Assembly: GCA_964545855.1 (NCBI GenBank)
Contig: CAZJHD010000017.1
Coordinates: forward strand, 1-64,000
Direction of reading: 5' to 3'
DNA: 64,000 nt
DNA from: CAZJHD01 sp964545855
GTDB lineage: Bacteria > Planctomycetota > UBA1135 > JACQFD01
The notes under the pieces: model-generated
The model's database searches: none
Seen by the model: only the letters and a program-made list of their open reading frames with translations
Told to the model about the DNA's origin: nothing
Program-made: the position numbers and the translations under genes
Shown: positions 43,895 through 52,176 of the stretch, one piece after another
Layout: each line of letters begins with the position of its first letter
How positions within the stretch are numbered: position 1 is the stretch's first letter

Positions 43895-44944
43895 GTGGTT
43901 GAGATCTCCGAGAATCTGGCGACGGGAACGACGACGGGAGTGGAGACGGAGCGTCTCCTTGGCAAGGGTCTCGACGTGGGCACGGCGAATCTCGTCGCGG
44001 CCCACCAGAACCCCGACGGGAGCATCACCGTCAAGCTCGAACGCAACGCCTTCCTGGACGTCAAGGCCGACGTCTACTCGAAGGCGATGCTGACGAAGCT
44101 GAAGGTCCCCTACGTCATGCGTGGAGACACGCTGATCGTGCTCGGCGAGTCCTCCTTCGAGCTCGCGAACGTCTTCGGACGCGAGACGCGCCGTCCCATG
44201 AAGGACGGCCTCATCTCCCCGGGGGAGGTCGACGGTCTCCCGATGATCAAGCTCATCATCGAGAAGATCCTCGGCGCCCCGGCGATGCCCGGCGAGAACT
44301 GCTTCTTCTCGGTGCCGGCGCCCTCCATCGACCGGGACAACAACATCATCTACCACCAGGGTCTCTTCGAGAGCATGTTGCGCTCGATGGGGTACACGGC
44401 GCGCGCCATCAACGAAGGGCACGCGGTGGTCTTCTCGGAGCTCGCCGAGAGCGACTTCAGCGGCATCGGCATCAGCTTCGGCGGCGGGATGGTGAACATC
44501 TGCGTCTGCTTCAAGACGATCCCGGCGCTCTCGTTCTCGATCGGCCGCAGCGGCGACTGGATCGACAAGAACGTGGCGGACGTGCTCGGCATCCCGAAGT
44601 CGCGCGCCGCCTACCTGAAGGAGCGCGGCGTCGATCTCTCGAACCCCCAGGGGCGCGAGGAGGAGGCGATCGCGATCTACTACCGGAACCTGATCCAGTA
44701 CACGCTCGCGAACATCAAGGCGCGCTTCGAGAACGCGGCGAACATGCCGGTCTTCCAGGCTCCGGTGCCGATCATCTGCTCCGGCGGAACGGCCCTCTCG
44801 AAGAACTTCATCCCGGTCTTCCAGGACGAGTTCAAGAAGATGAAGTTCCCGATCCCGGTGAGCTCCATCTGTCTCGCGACCGAGCCGCTCAACTCCGTGG
44901 CGAAGGGCTGCCTCGTGGCGGCCGCCCTCGGCGACGGAGCCTGA
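43895..44944 (+). CDS. Actin-like ATPase (MreB/FtsA/ParM superfamily), divergent
   Basis: A 349-residue protein of MreB-like length. Phosphate-1 loop GLDVGTANLVAA, connecting RRPMKDGLISPGEVDG (compare MreB RPLKDGVI), phosphate-2 region ISFGGGMVNICV, adenosine motif ICSGGTALSKNF. In phosphate-2 the usual acidic residue of DIGGGT is Phe/Ser-like (SFGGGM), so catalysis may be slowed or altered. No amphipathic N-terminal membrane helix is obvious. The GTG start at 43895 is tentative. It is clearly an actin-superfamily member but not canonical MreB, ParM or FtsA. Confidence 0.82.
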   Translation: MVEISENLATGTTTGVETERLLGKGLDVGTANLVAAHQNPDGSITVKLERNAFLDVKADVYSKAMLTKLKVPYVMRGDTLIVLGESSFELANVFGRETRRPMKDGLISPGEVDGLPMIKLIIEKILGAPAMPGENCFFSVPAPSIDRDNNIIYHQGLFESMLRSMGYTARAINEGHAVVFSELAESDFSGIGISFGGGMVNICVCFKTIPALSFSIGRSGDWIDKNVADVLGIPKSRAAYLKERGVDLSNPQGREEEAIAIYYRNLIQYTLANIKARFENAANMPVFQAPVPIICSGGTALSKNFIPVFQDEFKKMKFPIPVSSICLATEPLNSVAKGCLVAAALGDGA

Positions 44945-44973
44945 TCGACGCGAGCGCACGAACGCGCTCGAGC

Positions 44974-45000
44974 CGGCGCCCCGCGCGATGCGGGGCGCCG
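44974..45000 (+). terminator. Terminator after the actin-like gene
   Basis: Perfect 11-bp stem CGGCGCCCCGC (44974-44984) with 44990-45000 and a 5-base loop, followed by TCGTTTC. It lies between convergent genes and could serve both. Confidence 0.7.
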
Positions 45001-45032
45001 TCGTTTCGGCCGCGCGCCAGAACGCGGATCCG

Positions 45033-46310
45033 TCAGCGCGCGGCGACGGCGGGGTCCTGCCGGCGCGCGCGTCGCTTTCGACTCCAGAGCCACAGGCGCG
45101 CCGCCGCCGACCAGGCGGCGCTCTTCACGTGCCACGCCGTCCGCAGGGCGCGTCGGGGGCTCAGGAAGCGGCACTCCTCGGGGAGCATCACGAGGCTCAC
45201 GTGCACGTTGGGAGCGATCCCGATGGGGAGCCCCGCCGCCGCCGTGGCTTCGAAGAGGTGGCGGAAGACGGGCACCAGATCCTCCGTGCGCGGCGGCGCC
45301 ACGTCCGCGTAGTCGGTCCCTCGCAGCGGCCGGAAGACGCACACCGTCGGAACCGCTCCGCGCGCGACGAGCCAGTCGATGGCCGCGATCGTCGACTCCG
45401 GTGCCTCGAGCCCCGCGATCAACTCGCCGTTCGTGATCCAGGGCTCTCCTCCTGGACCCCGCGAGCCCAGGCCCGCGCAGTGCTCCACGGCCTCCAGGTA
45501 GCGCCGCAGGCCGTAGTCGCGCGCCTTCCCGGGGCACACTTCCTCGAAGCGCGCCGGGTCGAAGATCTCGAAGCAGAAGGACACGCGGTTGCATCCGAGA
45601 TCGCGCAGCCGCTCGTAGCGCGACAGATCCGGATGGGGCGGCGCCTGGATCCCCACGAGCAGCCCCGTCTCGCGCTTGATGCGGTCGACGATGGGATCGA
45701 GGAGGTCGAGGAAGCTCGCGTCCTGCGCGTGGCCCGCGTTCAGATCGACGTAGGTGATGCCCGATTCGTCGCGCGCCGCGCGCACGACCTCCAGGATCTC
45801 GGAGACGGTCTTCTCCTTGGAATCGTCCTTCCCCAGATTCAGCCCGACGGAGCAGAAGTGGCAGTTGCTGCGCGTGCTCTCCGTCCAGAACTCGCAGACG
45901 CTCCCCGGGTAGATCCCGAGATAGGTGCCCTGCAGCGTCCCGATGGAGGTCATGGGGCGCCCCGTGGTGGTCCTCCGGTCGTACCAGGGCGGGCGCGGAG
46001 CGAGGCGCGCCCGCGCCACGGGGACGCCGTCCCGTCGGATCGTCACGTGATCGTCGGCGCCGTTCGCGGCCCCGATCTCGTAGGGCGACGCGGCGGCGAA
46101 GGCCTCGGACACGGGAACGTTGGTCCAGAGATCGCGCGGGAGCACGAGTTCGAGGCCCGAGCCGAGACCCGCCCGCGTGCGGAGCACCTTGCGGCCGCCG
46201 CGGGCCTCTACCAGGAGGTCGGGGGCCAGGCGCGCGCCCCGGCAGTAGAGATCGAGCTTCAGGAGCGCGGGGTTCGCGCGCAGGGTCTCGAGGTCGAGGG
46301 TCGTCCGCAT
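45033..46310 (-). CDS. Radical SAM protein with unusual C-x10-C-x2-C cluster motif
   Basis: A 425-residue protein. An N-terminal beta-rich domain (about 110 residues) precedes a radical-SAM-like barrel in which the only cysteine trio is CEFWTESTRSNCHFC, spacing C-x10-C-x2-C instead of C-x3-C-x2-C. Barrel landmarks follow: ITYVDLNAGHAQD, GLLVGIQAPPHPDLSRY, RVSFCFEIFDP and VCVFRPLRGTDYADV. Extra cysteines (VSFCFE, EHCAGLG) may hold another cluster. Substrate unknown; it has no maturation partner in the immediate neighbourhood. Confidence 0.78.
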   Translation of the reverse strand: MRTTLDLETLRANPALLKLDLYCRGARLAPDLLVEARGGRKVLRTRAGLGSGLELVLPRDLWTNVPVSEAFAAASPYEIGAANGADDHVTIRRDGVPVARARLAPRPPWYDRRTTTGRPMTSIGTLQGTYLGIYPGSVCEFWTESTRSNCHFCSVGLNLGKDDSKEKTVSEILEVVRAARDESGITYVDLNAGHAQDASFLDLLDPIVDRIKRETGLLVGIQAPPHPDLSRYERLRDLGCNRVSFCFEIFDPARFEEVCPGKARDYGLRRYLEAVEHCAGLGSRGPGGEPWITNGELIAGLEAPESTIAAIDWLVARGAVPTVCVFRPLRGTDYADVAPPRTEDLVPVFRHLFEATAAAGLPIGIAPNVHVSLVMLPEECRFLSPRRALRTAWHVKSAAWSAAARLWLWSRKRRARRQDPAVAAR

Positions 46311-46386
46311 CGTTCGCGATCGAAGGAGACCCTGACCGCGAGCAACGAGCCGGCCTCACCGGGCGCCCGCTTGAGCGTCGTCAAGT

Positions 46387-46469
46387 GGAGACTGGTACCG
46401 ATTCATTCACGGAAGGCGGAGGCGCGCGCTGGCGCTCCCCGGGCCGTGAATGAATCGGTGCCAGTCTCC
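46387..46469. repeat. Palindromic element family 1, copy B (intergenic)
   Basis: 83 bp with 26-bp terminal arms, 46387-46412 and 46444-46469, matching at 25 of 26 positions. The arms contain CCGATTCATTCACGG and its complement. The centre is GC-rich and unrelated between copies. The element ends two bases before the crp-family stop codon on the minus strand, so it is also placed to act as a transcript end. Confidence 0.9.
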
Positions 46470-46471
46470 GA

Positions 46472-47173
46472 TCAGGGACCGTCGTCGAGGCCCGCCACCT
46501 GCTCGAGCCGCGCCAGGTCGCGCACCTCGATCTCGCGGCCCCGGAGCTCGACGATCCCGCTCTCCTTCCAGTCGTGGAGCACGCGCGAGAGCGTCTCCGG
46601 CGCGATGTTGAGCTGGGCCGCGACCTCGCGCTTGGGCAGCGGGAAACGGATCCGGAGCCCCTCCTTCGATCCGTGCGCGGGGAGCCGCACCACGAAGTGC
46701 GCGAGACGCGAAGCGGCGCTGCCGCGCGTGAGCTCCTCGACGCGGTCGAGGAGCCGGTGGATCCACATCGACAGCGACGCGATGATCCGCTCCGCGACGG
46801 CGGGCGTGCGGCGCAGCTCCCGGAGGAAGGGCTCCTTCGCCACGGCGATCACGACCGACGCCTCCGCGGCCTCCGCGCTCGCGGGGAAGCGTCCGCCGCC
46901 GAAGACCGCCGCCTCGGCGAAGCTCTGCCGCGGTCCCATCTGGTGGACCACCTGCGAGCGACCGCCAGGGGCCTCGCGGAAGACGCGAATGCGTCCGCTC
47001 TCCACGATGAAGAACGACTCGCAGGGATCGCCCTCGGAGTAGAGGCGCTCGCCGCGCGCGAGGACGATGCGCTGGCACGCGTCGGCGACGGAGCGCCGCT
47101 CCGTCGGGCCGAGTCCTGCGAAGAGCGGGATCTCGCCGAGGAAGTCCTGCAGCGGCGGCGCCGAGGTGGTCAT
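46472..47173 (-). CDS. Crp/Fnr family transcriptional regulator
   Basis: A 233-residue protein with a cyclic-nucleotide-binding-like N-terminal jelly roll (LARGERLYSEGDPCESFFIVESG) and a C-terminal winged helix HTH_Crp (LPKREVAAQLNIAPETLSRVLHDWKESG). There is no four-cysteine FNR cluster. ATG 47173 is preferred; the frame stays open upstream into shadow. Probably an activator or repressor of neighbouring genes; the effector is unknown. Confidence 0.9.
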   Translation of the reverse strand: MTTSAPPLQDFLGEIPLFAGLGPTERRSVADACQRIVLARGERLYSEGDPCESFFIVESGRIRVFREAPGGRSQVVHQMGPRQSFAEAAVFGGGRFPASAEAAEASVVIAVAKEPFLRELRRTPAVAERIIASLSMWIHRLLDRVEELTRGSAASRLAHFVVRLPAHGSKEGLRIRFPLPKREVAAQLNIAPETLSRVLHDWKESGIVELRGREIEVRDLARLEQVAGLDDGP

Positions 47174-47365
47174 GGGAGGCCCCTCGGGGCAGATCCCGTG
47201 CCGCTCGCCGAGGGCGCGACGCGGGCCGGTGCGCACCCCGCGCGCCCTCCGCCGTGTCCCGGCGCGCCACGGGGGCTGCGCCCGGGCGACACAGAGACCG
47301 CGCCCCGGAGCCCTCGCGGCAGGGCCCGCTACCAGGCGCGGTCCCGCCCCGGGGCGCCCCGAGCC

Positions 47366-47704
47366 GTGATCGAGCCGAAGCTGGAAGACACCCGACACCG
47401 CCTGCTCGATCTCACGCGGCGCAACCGGCTCCTCGAGGCGCCGGCGGCGCGCGAGGAGTTCCTCAGGGGAACGAGCCAGCGGCTCGCGACGGTACTGCAG
47501 CGCGAGTTCGCGATGCCCCGCGAGGCGCTCGTGCAGCGCGCGATCCGGTGCTTGAGATTCGGCCGGAGCGGCGCGAGCCTCGTCGCCTGCTTCGAGCGCG
47601 CCGTCGACGATGCGCTCGAGGCGGGGGAGATCGGGCCCGACGGGGAGGGACGGCTCGCGCTCCGTGCCGCCGACGCGGAGCGCGCACGGGCCGCGGAGGA
47701 GTAA
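47366..47704 (+). CDS. Miniature DUF4011 / DUF3320-like protein
   Basis: A 112-residue ORF. Its first 25 residues, KLEDTRHRLLDLTRRNRLLE, match the N-terminal signature of DUF4011 helicases (W-R-R-x-L-L-D-L-T-x-R-N-R-L-L). The rest, VQRAIRCLRFGRSGASLVAC and ERAVDDALEAGEI, resembles DUF3320, found at the C terminus of the same large superfamily-1 helicases. The central helicase and nuclease domains are missing. Either a deletion remnant or a stand-alone miniature. GTG start; short and possibly not expressed. Confidence 0.5.
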   Translation: MIEPKLEDTRHRLLDLTRRNRLLEAPAAREEFLRGTSQRLATVLQREFAMPREALVQRAIRCLRFGRSGASLVACFERAVDDALEAGEIGPDGEGRLALRAADAERARAAEE

Positions 47705-47715
47705 CCTCGGCCGCC

Positions 47716-47961
47716 ATGCGAGTCCGTGTCCTCCTCTTCGCGTCGCTGCGCGAGCGCTCCGGCGCCGCCGCGCGGGACCTCGATCTCCCCGGCGACGCCG
47801 ACCTCGAGGCCGTGCGCGCCGCCCTCGAGCGCGAGACGCCGGGGCTCCTCGCGTCGGGCGCCTTCGCGACGGCCGTGAACGGCGTCTACGAGCGCGACCG
47901 CCGCCGCGCGCTCCGCGACGGCGACGAGGTGGCCTTCCTGCCGCCCGTGAGCGGAGGCTGA
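47716..47961 (+). CDS. moaD: Molybdopterin synthase small subunit
   Basis: An 81-residue ubiquitin-like MoaD (MRVRVLLFASLRERSGAA) ending in the diglycine (FLPPVSGG) that is thiocarboxylated to supply sulfur to molybdopterin. One base separates it from moaE. Confidence 0.94.
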   Translation: MRVRVLLFASLRERSGAAARDLDLPGDADLEAVRAALERETPGLLASGAFATAVNGVYERDRRRALRDGDEVAFLPPVSGG

Positions 47962-47962
47962 G

Positions 47963-48391
47963 GTGGCCGAGGGCGCGTTCACCTTCGAGCTGTCGGCGGC
48001 GCCCCTCGACCTCCCGGCCATCGAGGCCGGCGTCGCGACCGTGGCCGACGGCGCCGTGGTCGTCTTCGTCGGCGTCGTGCGGGAGCACGCGCGAGGCAAG
48101 CGCGTCCTGCGGCTCGAGTACGAGGCCTACGGCTCCATGGCGCAGACCGAGATGGACCGGATCTTCGCGGCGATGCGCGAGCGCTTCGGCGTCGAGCGGG
48201 CGCGCGTCGTGCACCGCACCGGGGTCTGCGGGCTCGGCGAGCCGTCGATCGCGATCGTCGTCGCGGCGCCCCATCGCGCGGCCGCCTTCGACGCGGCCCG
48301 CTACTGCATCGACACGCTGAAGGAGACGGTTCCCATCTGGAAGCGCGAGGTCTACTCCGATGGGGTCTCCTGGATCGGGGAGCGGTCGTAG
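47963..48391 (+). CDS. moaE: Molybdopterin synthase large subunit
   Basis: A 142-residue MoaE with GAVVVFVGVVREHARGKRV, RTGVCGLGEPSIAIVVAAPHR and the conserved DTLKETVPIWKRE bearing active-site lysines. With MoaD it converts precursor Z to molybdopterin. The GTG start at 47963 lies one base after the moaD stop. No other moco genes are in the window. Confidence 0.95.
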   Translation: MAEGAFTFELSAAPLDLPAIEAGVATVADGAVVVFVGVVREHARGKRVLRLEYEAYGSMAQTEMDRIFAAMRERFGVERARVVHRTGVCGLGEPSIAIVVAAPHRAAAFDAARYCIDTLKETVPIWKREVYSDGVSWIGERS

Positions 48392-48588
48392 ATCGCGGGA
48401 ATCCTGGGCTCGGGACGGGGACGAGGCGGGGGACGGCGGCCGGGCGCCGGGGCATGCGGACGCTCGCCGGACGGACTTCGAGAGGCTGCGACTGGGCCGA
48501 AACGGCGATCGGGCGGTAGGCTCGATGTCGTTCCGGCTCCGGGCCGCGTCGGCTCCAGGCCGCTCCCTCCCGAGACTCCCTCACCCCC

Positions 48589-49122
48589 ATGGGCACGATC
48601 TCCCCCTGCCGCGTCCTCGCGGCCACGCTCCTCCTCGGCGCTGCGTTCGCTTTCTCCGCTGAGACCGCCCTCGGACGCGTCCCCGGCGATGCGGGTCCGG
48701 CGACGGGCAACTACGCCGTCAAGTTCAAGACCCGCTACTACACGCCGTCCGACAAGGCCGGCGCGCCGGCGTGGGCCGATCGGCTCCAGAACGAGAGTGG
48801 CGTGGGCACCCTCGAGCTCATCGACTCGGACGCGGGATTCGCGAGCGCGTTGACCGGAACGCTCACCATCTTCGACGAGCCCGAGAACGACGTGATCCCC
48901 GTGACCGGTCATCGCCGCGGGCTGTCGATCGTGCTCGAGCCGGCCGGAATGATGACGGAGAAGGGAGAGTTGAACTTCGTCGTCTACGGCCGTGTATCGA
49001 TCGACAAGAAGACGAACCTCGTGAAGACTCTCAAGGTCTCGGGCGCGGAGCTCGACGCGGACTTCCCCGATCCGAGCTTCGACTTCATCCAGCTGTCGGG
49101 AAAGCGCCTGACGGTCCAGTGA
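48589..49122 (+). CDS. Small secreted protein, unknown function
   Basis: A 177-residue protein with a signal peptide (RVLAATLLLGAAFAFSAETALG) and a beta-rich domain (GNYAVKFKTRYYT, SALTGTLTIFDE, KGELNFVVYGRVSIDKK). No family recognised. A TAGGCT box at 48517 could be its -10. Confidence 0.7.
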   Translation: MGTISPCRVLAATLLLGAAFAFSAETALGRVPGDAGPATGNYAVKFKTRYYTPSDKAGAPAWADRLQNESGVGTLELIDSDAGFASALTGTLTIFDEPENDVIPVTGHRRGLSIVLEPAGMMTEKGELNFVVYGRVSIDKKTNLVKTLKVSGAELDADFPDPSFDFIQLSGKRLTVQ

Positions 49123-49201
49123 ACGCGAGCAGGACCGGGACCGTGGAGCGTCCGCGATCGCCGGCTCCTCTCCGCGCGGCCCGCGCCCCCTCCGGGCGGC
49201 C

Positions 49202-49944
49202 GTGAGATCCGAGTCCCCGATGCCGGGTCCCCTCCGCGGCGGCTTCCCGACGACCCGCCGCTCCGTCGTCGAAGTGTTGCGGAGCACGGACGAGGGCGAG
49301 CGGCGGGTGGCCTACGAGTCCCTCGTCGAGGCCTACTGGAGGGCCGCCTACAAGCACCTGCGCCTCCGCTGGCGTCTCGCGGAGCACGACGCCCAGGACC
49401 GGACCCAGGCCTTCTTCGCCGCGGCGCTCGAGAAGGACTTCCTGGCCGGCTACGACGCGGGGAAGGCGCGCTTCCGCACGTTCCTCCGGGTCTGCCTCGA
49501 CCGGTTCGCGGCGAAGGAGCTCGAGGCGTCGCGGCGCCTCAAGCGTGGCGGAGGCACCCGCGCCCTCTCCCTCGACTTCGAGGGCGCCGAGGGCGAGATC
49601 GCGCGCGCCGGTGCCGCGCAGGAGCCGGAGGGCGTCTTCGACCGCGAGTGGATGCGCGACCTCATGGGCCGCGCCGTGGACGCGCTGCGTACCGACTGCG
49701 ATCGGCGCGGTCGGCCCGCGCGCTTCGCGCTGTTCTCCCGCTGCTACCTCGACCCGCCCGTCGAGCGCGAGACGCACGCGCAGCTCGCCGAGCGCTTCGG
49801 CCTGAAGCCCTCGGACGTGAACAACGAGCTCGCGTCGGCGCGCCGCGAGCTCCGGCGGATCGTGCTCGACCGTCTGCGCTGCATCACCGCGAGCGACGAG
49901 GAGTTCCGGAGCGAGGCGAGGCTCCTCCTGGGAGAGTCTCCGCC

Positions 49945-49948
<4 letters not shown>
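49202..49948 (+). CDS. ECF-like RNA polymerase sigma factor linked to a kinase
   Basis: A 248-residue protein. Region 2-like segment RVAYESLVEAYWRAAYKHLRL with AEHDAQDRTQAFFAAAL, and region 4-like helix-turn-helix THAQLAERFGLKPSDVNNELASARREL. Between them is a variable linker. It fits the planctomycete ECF groups that are coupled to Ser/Thr kinases rather than to an anti-sigma factor. The kinase gene follows with a GTGA overlap, so it is the probable controller. Confidence 0.82.
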
Positions 49949-50964
<1,016 letters not shown>

Positions 50965-51060
50965 TCGGCGCCGGCCGCCCGATTTCCCCGAAAGGGATCT
51001 CGGCGCGAGCGGAATGGAACGCCGAACCCGACCCCTCCCCCCGACTCCTCCCCGTCCGCC

Positions 51061-51426
51061 ATGTCGAAACCGGTCCTCGGCCTCCTCCTCGGCGCGCTCC
51101 TCGGGCTCATCGACGGCGCGAGCGCCTACCTCTACCCCTACGAGGACGTCCGGGCGCAGATCGCGTCCATCGTGATCGGCTCGACCTTCAAGGGGCTGCT
51201 CACGGGGCTCGTCGCCGGATTCGTCGCCACGCGCACCCGGTCGCTCGCGATCGGGATCGGCGTCGGGCTGCTGGTGGGCCTCGCGCTGAGCGTCGCCGTC
51301 GCGGCGATGCCGAACGAGAAGGGGGGCCACTACTGGCTCGAGATCGTGCCTCCCGGCGCGGCCCTCGGAGCGATCGTCGGGTTCGCCACGCAGCGCTTCG
51401 GCCGCGCCCGCGCCGTGAGCGGGTGA
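51061..51426 (+). CDS. Small integral membrane protein
   Basis: A 121-residue protein with about four helices (LGLLLGALLGLIDGASAYL, SIVIGSTFKGLLTGLVAGFVA, LAIGIGVGLLVGLALSVAVA, AALGAIVGFATQ). No family recognised. Confidence 0.65.
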   Translation: MSKPVLGLLLGALLGLIDGASAYLYPYEDVRAQIASIVIGSTFKGLLTGLVAGFVATRTRSLAIGIGVGLLVGLALSVAVAAMPNEKGGHYWLEIVPPGAALGAIVGFATQRFGRARAVSG

Positions 51427-51536
51427 GGGCGACGACGTCCTCGGCCCGCCGGGGCACTCCCCTCGGAAGCGCGAGATACACTCTGGGGGAGTCGCGAGAG
51501 ACCCTGATTCCCACTCTTGCCCGCCTCCGCCTTCCG

Positions 51537-51770
51537 ATGAGCCAAGTCGAATCGAACTTCGATCGCATTTCGTTCGACGCCGAAGTCATGGGCGGCCGCG
51601 CTTGCATTCGTCACATGCGGCTCCCGGTGTCGGTGATCGTCGGTCAGATCGCCCACGGCGCGACGTTCGAGGAGATCTTGGAGGGATACCCGGATCTCGA
51701 GCGCGAGGACGTTCAGCAGGCCATCGAATACGCGGCCTGGCTCACTCGGGAAGAGATTCGGAGCGCGTAG
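51537..51770 (+). CDS. DUF433 antitoxin
   Basis: A 77-residue DUF433 protein (winged helix) with CIRHMRLPVSVIVGQIAHGA and EEILEGYPDLEREDVQQAIEYAAWL. The family is the antitoxin of DUF433-DUF5615 pairs. Nine bases separate it from the toxin gene. A TACACT box at 51477 is a possible -10. Confidence 0.88.
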   Translation: MSQVESNFDRISFDAEVMGGRACIRHMRLPVSVIVGQIAHGATFEEILEGYPDLEREDVQQAIEYAAWLTREEIRSA

Positions 51771-51779
51771 AGCTCCGCC

Positions 51780-52163
51780 GTGCGATTCCTCGCGGACGCC
51801 TGCGTCGACCGACGTGTCGTCGACTGGCTGCGCTCGCGAGGTCACGACGTGCGCTCGCTCCAGGAGGAGGGCCTGCAGCGGATGAACGACGTCACCGTCT
51901 TCGAGGAGGCGAAGGCCGGCGAACGAGTCGTTCTCACGTTCGACCTCGACTTCGCGGAGATCGCGGCCGTCTCGCGCGATCGTCCCGTTCGCGTCTTGCT
52001 GATGCGGTTGCGGAACACTCGATCCGCGCATGTGATCGAGCGGCTCCAGGCGGTGATCCCGGCATGCGACGAGCATCTCGCGCGATCGGCTGTCGTCCTC
52101 GTCGAGGAATCTCGCTACCGCGTGCGCCGCTTGCCGATCGGGCGGAGCGGGGATCCGAGCTGA
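51780..52163 (+). CDS. DUF5615 PIN-like toxin
   Basis: A 127-residue PIN-like nuclease domain: FLADACVDRRVVDWLRSRGHD with the first acidic residue and VVLTFDLDFAEIA with the later Asp cluster. It would be a ribonuclease toxin neutralised by the DUF433 partner. GTG start. The pair is a common chromosomal toxin-antitoxin module. Confidence 0.85.
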   Translation: MRFLADACVDRRVVDWLRSRGHDVRSLQEEGLQRMNDVTVFEEAKAGERVVLTFDLDFAEIAAVSRDRPVRVLLMRLRNTRSAHVIERLQAVIPACDEHLARSAVVLVEESRYRVRRLPIGRSGDPS

Positions 52164-52176
52164 CCCGCGTTCGTCT

